Shown in pieces: positions 10,801 through 18,402 of a stretch of 64,000 nucleotides of DNA. The notes beneath the pieces were generated by a model, which saw only the letters and a program-made list of their open reading frames with translations, searched no databases and had not been told where the DNA came from. Where the stretch lies: contig NZ_CP015124.1 of assembly GCF_001678945.1 (NCBI RefSeq), positions 3,882,001-3,946,000 of the forward strand, in the 5' to 3' direction. This DNA is from Phaeobacter gallaeciensis. Lineage in GTDB: Bacteria > Pseudomonadota > Alphaproteobacteria > Rhodobacterales > Rhodobacteraceae. Position numbers and translations under genes: made by a program. Within the stretch, counting starts at the first letter, position 1, and each line of letters opens with the position of its first letter.

Positions 10801-13800
10801 TGATCAGATAGGTTCCGCCTTTTTTGAAGGTGGGCAGCGCGGCAGGCGGCAGTTCGACCGGGCGCCAGTCCAGCTCATAACGTTTTTCACCGCGCCAGGC
10901 AGCGGCTGTGCTGGTCGGCTCGGCCAGAAGTTCCTCAAGTAGTCGAGAGGAGATATCTGGCGCCGCCGCGCCCTTGATCCGGGCCAGCAGACCTGTTTCT
11001 GCGCGGGGCAGTTCGATGTCCACCGTGGCGCAGGAGAATCCAGGCAACTCGCGCGGGATCACCCGGGCAGGACCCGCGATCATCGCCTTTTCCGGATCCG
11101 GCAGGGCTTCGTCCCGCAACTGCACGGCGCCGGTGGTGAAGACGGTGATGTGCGGCGGCTGGGGCAGATCGGCGCTGCCAAGCTCCTGCGCCAGCGCGGT
11201 CAGGGCGTAAAACCCGGTTTCCAGATTGCGGTCAAAGAACGAACTGCCGGGGCGGAAGGTCTCGCCTTCGGTCGCTAGCCAGAAATGCGCAATCCGGGTT
11301 GGCAGCATCTCGGTCCGGGCCAGATCCGCTAGCAGTGCAGCATAGCCCGCGCGGCCCTGTTCGGGCGCCAAGATGTAAGAGGTCGGCGATAGCTGCGCGT
11401 AGGTATCCCCGGTGCGCAGGCGCACCACGGCGTGCCCTGCCGCCACCAGCCTGTCCGCCACCTGAGAGGCAAGGCCGATGTCGTCTTCGAAGATCAGCCA
11501 GCATTGCGGGTCCTGATCCAGTTCGGTGTCCACATCCAGCGCGCAATCGGCAAGGCGCGGGCGCCACGCCGCACGGTAACCCCAGTTGTCGATGTCATCG
11601 TGGCGGGCGGGCAGGGGAGCCTCTTCGACCTGCGCGGCGGTGCCGGGTTCGATGAAATAGCGGCTGCGCTGAAAGGCATAAGTGGGCAGCGGCAGGCGAT
11701 GGCGCTTTGCCTCGCCCCAGATCTGATCCCAGTCGGCGTCATAGCCGCAGGCCCAGAGCCGACCTATGACGCCAAAGAAATAGGTATCATCCATCACATC
11801 CTGTTCGGGATGGCGCAATGAGCTGAGCGCCTGTCCGGGGGCGACCGCCGGGGCCATTTGCGCCAGCGCGCTGAGCGCCTTGCCCGGGCCGACCTCCAGA
11901 TAGATGCGGCCCGGCACCTCGGCCAAGCTGTCGATGCAGGCGCCAAATTGCACAGTGCCGCGCAGCTGGCTGACCCAATAGTCGGGGTCTGTGGCTTGCT
12001 CTGGCGTCAGCTGTTTTCCGCTGCGGTTGGACATCACCGGGATCTGCGGCGCCGACAGGGTCAGACCGCGCAGGAAGGCGCCATATTGCTCAAGGATCCC
12101 GTCCAGCATCCTCGAATGGGCCGCAATATCGATCTGGATCCGCTGATGGTCGATGTCGCGTGCGCTCAGTTCCTTGGCCAGCCGGTCCAGCGCCGCTTGC
12201 GGACCCGAAACTGCGGTCAGGCGCGGCGCGTTGACGCTGGCGATATCGAGATCGTCACCGATCAGTGCCTCCACCTCGGCCAGCGGCAGGGAGACGGACA
12301 GCATGCCGCCCGCGGGCACGGTGTCAAAGAGCCGACCGCGCAATAGCACCAGATCGATGCAATCCTCGAATGAGATCACGCCTGCCAGACAGGCGGCGGT
12401 GTTTTCGCCCATGGAATGGCCGACCAGCGCAGCGGGGCGCACGCCCCAGCTGATCCAGAGCTGCGCCAGCGCGTATTCCACGATCATGATCAGCGGCAGC
12501 TGCACCGAGGGCTTTTGCAGGGCTGCATTCGCGGCCTCCTCCTGCCCCTCTTCGGGGAGCCACAGAGCGCGGATGTCATAGTCGAGGCTGGCCTGCAGGT
12601 GATCAATCCCCCGGTCCATCCAGTCGGCAAAGACCGGTTCGGTTTCGTAAAGGTCGCGCGCCATGCCCGCGTATTGTGCACCGCCGCCCGGGAACATGAA
12701 GACGACCTCGGGCGCATCGCCCAGATGGTCGTGTGTAAAGACCTTGCGTGGATCGCCAGTCTCCAAAAGATCGGCGGCCTCGCTTGCGGTTTCGGCCACC
12801 AGCACCCGACGCTTGGCAAAACCGCGCCGCCCTTCCTTCAGAGTATAGGCCACATCGGCCAGATCCACCTCGGGGTTCTGGCGCAGCCACGCGGCCAGCG
12901 CGGCGCTGTTGTCGTCAAGCGCCGCCTTGGACCGGCCCGAGATGCAGAGCACATGGAAGGGGAAATCGCTTTCGTCGGAGGCGCCGCGGTCTGGCGCTTC
13001 CTCCAAAATGACATGGGCGTTGGTGCCGCCAACCCCCAGCGCGTTCACCGCGGCACGTCGCGGTCCGGAATGGGACTGCCAGTCGCTGAGAGCGGCGTTG
13101 ACCTTGAACGGTGAGCCGTCGAAATCAATGGCCGGGTTTGGTGCCTCGTAGCCAAGCGAGGCCGGGATCTGCTGATGTTTCAGCGCCAGCGCGGTCTTGG
13201 CCAGCCCCGCGACCCCTGCGGCCGTATCGAGATGGCCGATGTTGGTCTTGACCGAGCCGATGCGGCAAAAGCCGCTTTCCTCGGTGCTGTCGCGGTAGGC
13301 TTCTGTGAGGGCGGTGACCTCGATTGGATCACCTAGGTAGGTTCCGGTGCCATGGCATTCCACATAGTCGATGGTCTCAGCCGCCACATCCGCTGCCGCC
13401 AGCGCTTTGCGTACGGCAGTGGCCTGTCCTCCGACCGAAGGCGCCAGATAGCCAGCCTTGTCGGCGCCGTCGTTGTTGATGGCGGAGCCCTTGATCACGG
13501 CCCAGATATGGTCGCCATCGGCGATGGCATCCTCCAGCCGTCTGAGCGCCACCGCCCCAGCACCAGAGCCGAAGACGGTGCCCTGCGCCCGGTGGTCAAA
13601 AGCATGACAATGGCCGTCGGGCGACAGGATCTCGTTTTCCTTGTAAAGGTATCCACGCCCCTGCGGCAGCTCGATGGTGACGCCGCCTGCCAGCGCCATG
13701 CCGCACTCCCCTTCGCGCAGCGCCTTGCAGGCGTAGTGCACCGCTACCAGAGAAGTCGAGCAGGCGGTCTGAATGTTGACCGATGGCCCTTTCAGATCAA

Positions 13801-14338
13801 AGACATGGCTGACGCGGGTCGACAGGAAGTCCTTGTCGTTGCCGGTGTGGCGCAGCAGGAACATGCCGACCTCGTCCACCAGGGTCGGGTTCGAGCAGAT
13901 GTTGAAATAGAAATAGCTGCCCATGCCGCAGCCAGCATAGACCCCGATGGGTTCATCCAGGCTTTCGGGCGGGTGGCCGGCATCCTCCATGGCGCCCCAG
14001 GCGACCTCAAGGAACTTTCGGTGCTGGGGGTCCAGAATGGCGGCTTCCTTGGGGCTGAAGCCAAAGAAATCGGCGTCGAATTCGTCATAGCCCTCAAGAC
14101 GCGCGGCGGCAGGCACATAGTTTGGATCGCTGAGGACAGAGGTGCGTTCACCGGCTTCCAGCAGGCTCGCCTCGTCCAGCACCTCGATGGATTCAATGCC
14201 GTCACGCAGGTTGCGCCAGAACGCCGCAGCGGACTCGGCGCCAGGCAGGCAGACGGACAGTCCGACGATGGCGATGTCACCGGAGTAGGCGTCGGCGCGT
14301 GTTTGGCTCTCGTCTTTGTTTCCCAACTTAGTCTTCAC
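7805..14338 (-). CDS. Type I polyketide synthase KS-AT-KR-DH-ACP-TE
   Basis: A 2177-residue single-module synthase. KS about 20-445: Cys193 in TACSTS, His329 in HGTGT, His369 in KTNIGH. AT about 545-840: Ser642 in GHSMGE, His741 in an AAHS loop that is neither the usual malonyl nor methylmalonyl signature. KR with its structural half from about 920 and the nucleotide site TGGYGGIG at 1190; IDD at 1284-1286 resembles the B-type LDD mark; Tyr1341. DH about 1410-1680: His1428 and Asp1598. ACP Ser1822 in LGGHS. TE about 1895-2150: Ser1973 in GFSGGG, Asp2000, His2133. It is the first gene of the operon, with a GTG start at 14338. DH after KR is not the usual order. It probably extends the NRPS-bound acyl unit and releases the product. 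Confidence 0.93.
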   Translation of the reverse strand: MKTKLGNKDESQTRADAYSGDIAIVGLSVCLPGAESAAAFWRNLRDGIESIEVLDEASLLEAGERTSVLSDPNYVPAAARLEGYDEFDADFFGFSPKEAAILDPQHRKFLEVAWGAMEDAGHPPESLDEPIGVYAGCGMGSYFYFNICSNPTLVDEVGMFLLRHTGNDKDFLSTRVSHVFDLKGPSVNIQTACSTSLVAVHYACKALREGECGMALAGGVTIELPQGRGYLYKENEILSPDGHCHAFDHRAQGTVFGSGAGAVALRRLEDAIADGDHIWAVIKGSAINNDGADKAGYLAPSVGGQATAVRKALAAADVAAETIDYVECHGTGTYLGDPIEVTALTEAYRDSTEESGFCRIGSVKTNIGHLDTAAGVAGLAKTALALKHQQIPASLGYEAPNPAIDFDGSPFKVNAALSDWQSHSGPRRAAVNALGVGGTNAHVILEEAPDRGASDESDFPFHVLCISGRSKAALDDNSAALAAWLRQNPEVDLADVAYTLKEGRRGFAKRRVLVAETASEAADLLETGDPRKVFTHDHLGDAPEVVFMFPGGGAQYAGMARDLYETEPVFADWMDRGIDHLQASLDYDIRALWLPEEGQEEAANAALQKPSVQLPLIMIVEYALAQLWISWGVRPAALVGHSMGENTAACLAGVISFEDCIDLVLLRGRLFDTVPAGGMLSVSLPLAEVEALIGDDLDIASVNAPRLTAVSGPQAALDRLAKELSARDIDHQRIQIDIAAHSRMLDGILEQYGAFLRGLTLSAPQIPVMSNRSGKQLTPEQATDPDYWVSQLRGTVQFGACIDSLAEVPGRIYLEVGPGKALSALAQMAPAVAPGQALSSLRHPEQDVMDDTYFFGVIGRLWACGYDADWDQIWGEAKRHRLPLPTYAFQRSRYFIEPGTAAQVEEAPLPARHDDIDNWGYRAAWRPRLADCALDVDTELDQDPQCWLIFEDDIGLASQVADRLVAAGHAVVRLRTGDTYAQLSPTSYILAPEQGRAGYAALLADLARTEMLPTRIAHFWLATEGETFRPGSSFFDRNLETGFYALTALAQELGSADLPQPPHITVFTTGAVQLRDEALPDPEKAMIAGPARVIPRELPGFSCATVDIELPRAETGLLARIKGAAAPDISSRLLEELLAEPTSTAAAWRGEKRYELDWRPVELPPAALPTFKKGGTYLITGGYGGIGLSIARHLLEEYAANVILISREGLPERGGWAQYLRSHSPANRTATRIRAVEALEEIGKGAVLPLAADVCNSGQMRAALKTAEDRFGPLTGVIHGAGSIDDGPLLAKSDEQIAKVLAPKVSGLRVLDSLFPDGSLDLMVLFSSSSTVTGPAGQVDYIAANEYLNAWAAHRRGGKTRVVAVDWGVWADTGMASEAMAARQGSDGPSDPVPCAQALLDSEGFDGSGNRIYRTRLDAGRHWLLNEHRTADGTAVMPGTGYIELAAEAMTALGMAEDGALPAFELHDLYFLRPLVVADDSPADLLIRLLAEEDGYALSFYTASGEGYALHAEAKVTFAETQTTAAPVDLSALAARCPSQTETDGARLKSPQEANLLFGPRWHVLQRMAFGSGEGIATLQLADAAKSDGTLLHPGLLDLATGWAIALAPGYSPDHLWVPLSYRAIRIHAPLTETIHSHIRLSAQAADAAGEGTAVFDVTLCDDTGRVLVEIEGFRMQRMTQALAPAATAAADVSAAGIAMGKGGSAQPLSPEERRLHHNIANGIRAEDGGEALTRALAAATSGGLSQVVVSALDLPALIEQAKMTSSEAPSDSQSFERPQLDTDYVAPENAVEEVLAGYFQTLLGVGEVGTRDSFFDLGGHSLIAVRLFAQIKRDFGVEFPLSVLFEAPSVADLATRIIARTGGGVTTEGSAQSPNTTDDAGPEPFTHLVKLHAGDGTGRRPFFLVAGMFGNVLNLRHLAQMLGSDRPVYGLQARGLIGDVAPHDNIAEAAADYLHEVRQIQPQGPYLLGGFSGGGITAYEMAQQLKAAGEETAALVLLDTPLPLRPPLSRQDKALIKLQELRRKGPSYLAEWARNRVAWEIAKRQRRQGSNDAGAAPAFNNRQIEMGFRAAVASYELQPWDGAMSLFRPPLDQHWQVSGGNWVSAEREYVFADNDWTRWAPEIEVIEVPGDHDSMVLVPNVSVLAAEVKARLDRAEAGYTAPVPVHAGQVRNQAAE

Positions 14339-14339
14339 C

Positions 14340-14356
14340 TTTTACGCGTTTTACGC
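14340..14356. repeat. Direct repeat TTTTACGC x2 upstream of the PKS start
   Basis: TTTTACGC at 14340-14347 and again at 14349-14356, one base apart, directly before the GTG start of the PKS on the minus strand. On that strand the same bases form a 7-codon reading frame, ATG at 14358, encoding MRKTRKR, whose TGA overlaps the GTG start. It could be a leader peptide or an accident of the repeat. Confidence 0.5.
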
Positions 14357-14390
14357 ATCAACCCTGAACCGAAACCCGCAGCGCCGTGAA

Positions 14391-14419
14391 AGTGGAACGG
14401 GCCGGTCGTCTTTTGTCAA
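14391..14419 (-). promoter_or_regulatory. Candidate promoter of the PKS/NRPS operon
   Basis: On the minus strand TTGACA (14419-14414) is followed after 17 bases by TCCACT (14396-14391). The -35 box is perfect but the -10 box is poor. It is the best match in the 344-base gap 14339-14682, which otherwise holds only the repeat next to the start and a short GC hairpin. Confidence 0.3.
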
Positions 14420-14472
14420 TCCCTTCAACCCCTTGTCGCGCCCGGTTAACCCCTGTTCCGAAATAGGAAAAG

Positions 14473-14490
14473 CCCCCGGGAAAGCGGGGT
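14473..14490 (-). terminator. Weak candidate terminator after the O-antigen polymerase-like gene
   Basis: Read on the minus strand, CCCCG (14489-14485) and CGGGG (14478-14474) form a 5-pair GC stem with a 6-base loop, followed by GCTTTTCC. It lies about 195 bases past the stop of 14683-16146 and before the PKS promoter region. The stem is short. Confidence 0.3.
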
Positions 14491-14682
14491 CCTAGGAATA
14501 ATAAACCGAGATGCGGCTGGGCTGAATTCAGTCAAAACCTCGGAAATAAGACTTCCGAAATCCTGATTGCCCAAGGCCAGAGTGATCGCCATATGCGGCC
14601 AAGCTATGAACGGATGGTGACCAATTACGCCGGAAACGCGATAAAATTGAGGCAGCAAGGGCAAAAGCTTGCAAAGCGTCTG

Positions 14683-16146
14683 TCACAAGACACTGCGTGG
14701 CCCCGGAGCCTGTTCCGACGTTCCAATGGCTTGCTGTCGGTCAAACAGGCTGCGCTTACTGCGAAACACGTCCGGATTGCGCAGGCGTTCGGCATATCCC
14801 AGCACAGAGCCTGCACAAAGCCAGGTGATCGGGATGAGTGTGTCATTCAACAGCATATCGGCCAATGTGGCGGCTAGGATCAGGGCGATCGGTGTTGCAT
14901 AGGGGGAGAACGCGTGGCCCCGGTGGCGGCGCATTTCCCAAGCGAGGAGAAAAATCGGCAAGGTCAGCATGCCCATTTCGGCAATGTAACCGAGCCAGCC
15001 AAATGCGCCGAAAGTGATGATCCAGCGCCCGTCGGGCACAGATATGATCCGGCCGGTTTCCATGTCGCGCACCAGATTGCGCCCCCAGCCCCCCCAGCCG
15101 AACCAGGGCTTTTCGGCGGCCCGCTCCAGCATCATCGCCTCGTTGTGGAACCGGTAACCTAGGGACTGTGCCCGCTCGGTGCTGATTGCCTCTGCCTGTG
15201 CCAGAATGGCGTCGGTTGGAATAAGACCCTGGTTGCGCAGCATCGGATAGGTCACCGCGATCACCGCAATTACCATCGCCAGACGCATTTGCCAGCGGGC
15301 CGGGGCCAGGGCCACAACCGGCACGATGGAAAGCCCGTAGGCAAGCGAAGCCAGGCTCTTGCACAGGTAGAGCACCCCAAAGAGATAGACAGCGGCGAGG
15401 GCGAATTTGGTCCGTTCCCGCTCCTGTGCGGCCCGGGCAAGTGCGACAGCTGCAACAATGGAGGTAAAGATGAAGAAGGCCAGCCACAGCGCATGCGGCA
15501 GGAACACGATGGGACGAAATCCGCCCTGCCGCATCATCTGGCCGAAATCGTGCTGAAAAAATCCATAGATCCAGATGTTGAGCTGGGGACTCAAGCGGAT
15601 CTCGAACAGCGACGGAATACTATAGGCCAGACCGGCCAGGCAGAGGGCCAGCAACAGTTCCTTCTGTCCCGCTTCGCAGGACAGATAGCGTCGGGCCAGC
15701 AAAAACGGCATCAGCACTATGATCTGATTGATGATCACTGATCCCAGATCACGCCAGCGCAGTCCAGGTAGCATATCGGTCAGAAAGACGATCGGGCCGG
15801 CCCCTTCAAGCACCTGAAACAGAACGGGATCTTTATTCGTCATGACCGTCGGGATGACGCATAGGACAAACAGGATTGTCAGCGCACGAGCCAGCGGATG
15901 GCGCGGCCACAGCGGCACAGGCTTGCGCAACAGCCAGACGCAGAGGCCAAAAGCGACGACCGAAGGGATCGTGAACTTGTCCATGTCCGGTACCAGCGGC
16001 AGGTCGAACTCGGCCAGGGGCGGCAGCACAAGATAGCCACCGATGAAACACCACAGGATTGCCCGTTCCAGCGGCAGCCGCAGGAACAGCAGCAGGCTGA
16101 CCAGCGGCCAGATCAGCAGCATCATATTGGCCAGGGCGTTGGGCAT
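14683..16146 (-). CDS. O-antigen polymerase/ligase-like membrane protein
   Basis: A 487-residue polytopic inner-membrane protein with about ten or more hydrophobic segments, starting at ATG 16146. Its middle has the PWFGWGGWGRN segment typical of the large periplasmic loop end of Wzy/WaaL-like proteins, followed by more membrane spans. Such proteins polymerise repeat units or ligate glycans in the periplasm. A hydrophilic tail of about 35 residues follows the last span. It is divergent from the WecG-type transferase (16404) across a 257-base region with strong inverted repeats, so both are probably co-regulated and act in exopolysaccharide or O-antigen formation. Polymerase and ligase cannot be separated by reading. 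Confidence 0.75.
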   Translation of the reverse strand: MPNALANMMLLIWPLVSLLLFLRLPLERAILWCFIGGYLVLPPLAEFDLPLVPDMDKFTIPSVVAFGLCVWLLRKPVPLWPRHPLARALTILFVLCVIPTVMTNKDPVLFQVLEGAGPIVFLTDMLPGLRWRDLGSVIINQIIVLMPFLLARRYLSCEAGQKELLLALCLAGLAYSIPSLFEIRLSPQLNIWIYGFFQHDFGQMMRQGGFRPIVFLPHALWLAFFIFTSIVAAVALARAAQERERTKFALAAVYLFGVLYLCKSLASLAYGLSIVPVVALAPARWQMRLAMVIAVIAVTYPMLRNQGLIPTDAILAQAEAISTERAQSLGYRFHNEAMMLERAAEKPWFGWGGWGRNLVRDMETGRIISVPDGRWIITFGAFGWLGYIAEMGMLTLPIFLLAWEMRRHRGHAFSPYATPIALILAATLADMLLNDTLIPITWLCAGSVLGYAERLRNPDVFRSKRSLFDRQQAIGTSEQAPGPRSVL

Positions 16147-16219
16147 CGGCGTTCGGGACTCTCGATGGTGACGATCACAAACGATCAGTAATGGCCTGTT
16201 TTATAGACCTTACCTGTCA

Positions 16220-16235
16220 AAGTTTACGTAAACTT
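16220..16235. promoter_or_regulatory. Perfect 16-bp palindrome in divergent polysaccharide promoter region
   Basis: AAGTTTACGTAAACTT is a perfect palindrome made of GTTTAC and GTAAAC halves. It lies between the divergent genes 14683-16146 and 16404-17156, about 75 bases before the start of the first. It is a likely operator for a dimeric regulator; the protein is unknown. Confidence 0.55.
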
Positions 16236-16266
16236 GGACCTCGTGTCCCGCTGAAATGCGAAATCG

Positions 16267-16298
16267 GGTAAACGGATGGCAACAATGCCACGTTTACC
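16267..16298. promoter_or_regulatory. Inverted repeat GGTAAACG...CGTTTACC
   Basis: GGTAAACG (16267-16274) and CGTTTACC (16291-16298) are perfect inverted copies 16 bases apart; inside them TGGC/GCCA also pair around AACAAT, leaving a 2-base bulge. The arms carry the same GTAAAC half-site as the palindrome 40 bases away. It may be a second operator or an RNA hairpin in the leader of 16404-17156. Confidence 0.5.
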
Positions 16299-16403
16299 TA
16301 TGCGCACCCCTGCCGGACTGGTCTAGACGCGGGCAGACGGGTAATCAGTCCTTTGCAGACTGGATTTATAGGCAGGGTTTGCAGACAGGGATGAGGCGGA
16401 CTG

Positions 16404-17156
16404 GTGTATTTCGAGTTTCAAGGCACACGGATTGAGGTCAACATCGCGGACCGGCCCCGGTTGGAGGATGAGGTCCTGTCGCGGTTTGCAAGTGGCGAGG
16501 GCTTTGCCCTTGCTACGGTCAATCTGGATCATCTGGTCAAACTGGAAACAAGTGCCGATTTCCTTGCCGCCTATGCGGCGCAGGATCTGGTTGTTGCCGA
16601 TGGGCGTCCGGTGGTCTGGCTGTCACAGCTGGCGGGCAGACCGGTTGAGCTGATGCCGGGATCGGACATGGTGCTTCCCCTGTGCAGGCTGGCCGCAAAG
16701 GCTGGGGTGCCGGTGGCGTTGGTCGGCAGCACTGCCGAGGCGCTTTCGGATGCCTCCGCTGCGCTGACAGCCAAGGTGCCGGGACTTGATCTGGCATGGT
16801 GCCATGCGCCCTCTGGCGTGTTCGATCCGGCGGGCCCCGAGGCGGCAGAGATCCTGCGCAACTTGGATCAAAAGGGAATTCGCCTGTGTTTCCTTGCGCT
16901 TGGTGCGCCAAAGCAGGAGCTGCTGGCGGCGCGCGGGCGCGAACTAGCCCCGGGCGTCGGGTTTGCTTCGGTCGGTGCGGGTTTGGATTTTCTCGGCGGG
17001 CACCAGCAACGCGCGCCACTGTGGATGCGCAAACTGGCACTTGAGTGGCTTTGGCGGGCGCTCAGCAGTCCGGGTCGGATGGTGCCCCGTTATCTGAAAT
17101 GCTTTGCCATCCTGCCCCGCCAGATCCGGCGCGCCCTGCGCATCAGACGCAGCTAG
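16404..17156 (+). CDS. WecG/TagA/CpsF-family glycosyltransferase
   Basis: A 250-residue enzyme of glycosyltransferase family 26, which adds an N-acetylated aminosugar to a polyprenyl-linked sugar at the cytoplasmic membrane face. Family signs: TVNLDHLVKL near residue 38, VVADGRPVVWL near 63, the LALGAPKQE motif near 169, VGAGLDFLGG near 191, and the QRAPLWMRKLALEWLWR segment near 201. The start is GTG at 16404, with GAGG 7 bases upstream; no in-frame ATG is close. Its stop shares the CTAG with the stop of the convergent transferase gene 17153-18226. It is divergent from the polymerase-like gene and probably builds the same glycan. Confidence 0.88.
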   Translation: MYFEFQGTRIEVNIADRPRLEDEVLSRFASGEGFALATVNLDHLVKLETSADFLAAYAAQDLVVADGRPVVWLSQLAGRPVELMPGSDMVLPLCRLAAKAGVPVALVGSTAEALSDASAALTAKVPGLDLAWCHAPSGVFDPAGPEAAEILRNLDQKGIRLCFLALGAPKQELLAARGRELAPGVGFASVGAGLDFLGGHQQRAPLWMRKLALEWLWRALSSPGRMVPRYLKCFAILPRQIRRALRIRRS

Positions 17157-18226
17157 TCGCCCTCAGCCGAGGCCCGGATGTGTTGACTATAGTCCTCTGA
17201 CGCGATCAGAAACCCCTTGTCCTGCAGAGTGGCGATATCGGGTGCCTGCAGTGCCGCCTCGGACCACAGCGACAGATCGGGGTTGCTGGACAGAACCGAC
17301 AGGCGCAATTGGTCCTCACCATGGGCGATGGCCGCCTCGGCAACGGACTTGCGGTCGCGCGCCAGGCTGTCGTTGGCGAATTTATAGTGCCTAAGCAGCC
17401 CCGTCATCGGCGCCAGTGTCACCCCGGTGGCGGCATGGGGATGCACGCCCGCCTCAACCCCGGGACCGACAAAGACCAACGGGTGTTTCGTCAGGCAGCA
17501 ATGCTCGGAAAACACCTTGGCCCGCACGCCGCCAAACAGCACTCGCAGCGGCTGCGAACCGCCCGCGGCGATCCGGTTCTGGTTCAGGAAGTAGGACAGC
17601 CCGGTGTCCGGCGCGTCATAGTTATAGGAGGTAATCGCGCTGAGGTCGCACCAGCTGAACCGGCGCAGCACCTCGGGGTAGGGCATGTCCGCAACCTCGG
17701 CCAAAGGCTCTTTGGGGAACATTTCCAGCATCTGCGCCATCATGGCAGTATATCCGCGCGTGGACATGTAGCGGGTCAGCCCCTGAAGCCCGACCTCGGC
17801 GCGCCCTTCGAAATCAAAGATCTCGTCCATATCCACGATCAGGCACCAGCGGTTGTGCGCATAGCGCTGTGCGGCATAGCTGCGGAACATGTTCTCGAAC
17901 TGGCCCCAGGGCAGGCGCGATTGCAGGATGGCGGTGCCCGGTCTTTCGCGGATCCGCGCAATGGTGTCATCCTCCGAGCCGTTGTCGAAGAACACGAAAT
18001 GGCGGATGCCAAGGCTGCTGTAGTGATCGAAAAACGCGTCGAGGTAATAACTCCCGTCACGCACAAGGGCGATCAGGGTGACCTCATCCGGGGCTGCAAA
18101 GACGCCGCGCGGCCCGTGCAAGTGACGCAGCGAGGACAGGAACCGCATCCGCTGATAGGTTCGGCCGAGCCGTTTGCGCAGCCGTACAGAGACGGAGCTT
18201 GGTTCGGCACTGTCCTTCATTTGCAT
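17153..18226 (-). CDS. Glycosyltransferase family 2-like protein
   Basis: A 357-residue protein. EVTLIALVRDGSYYLDAFFDHYSSLGIRHFV with FFDNGSEDDT near residue 79 is the pattern of the Glyco_tranf_2_4 group, where a divergent N-terminus replaces the usual GT2 start. IVDMDEIFDF near residue 130 supplies the DxD metal site. There is no membrane span, so it is cytosolic or peripheral. It is convergent with the WecG-type gene, ending on the same CTAG. Proteins of this type often act in capsule or exopolysaccharide assembly in Rhodobacteraceae; the sugar donor cannot be read from sequence. Confidence 0.78.
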   Translation of the reverse strand: MQMKDSAEPSSVSVRLRKRLGRTYQRMRFLSSLRHLHGPRGVFAAPDEVTLIALVRDGSYYLDAFFDHYSSLGIRHFVFFDNGSEDDTIARIRERPGTAILQSRLPWGQFENMFRSYAAQRYAHNRWCLIVDMDEIFDFEGRAEVGLQGLTRYMSTRGYTAMMAQMLEMFPKEPLAEVADMPYPEVLRRFSWCDLSAITSYNYDAPDTGLSYFLNQNRIAAGGSQPLRVLFGGVRAKVFSEHCCLTKHPLVFVGPGVEAGVHPHAATGVTLAPMTGLLRHYKFANDSLARDRKSVAEAAIAHGEDQLRLSVLSSNPDLSLWSEAALQAPDIATLQDKGFLIASEDYSQHIRASAEGD

Positions 18227-18402
18227 CTGTTTCCTTCAGCTTAGGTGCGGCCAACCTAAGGCGAGGGCCGTATCTGCGGCAAGATGTGTTTGCCGATCCC
18301 GGCACGGGCAATGGTTGCGCCAACATTTGCATTTTGCTATTCGATGCGGCAGCTTAAAATAACAGCACCCGACAACCGGGGCGCCCGAGGAGGCTGACAG
18401 GA

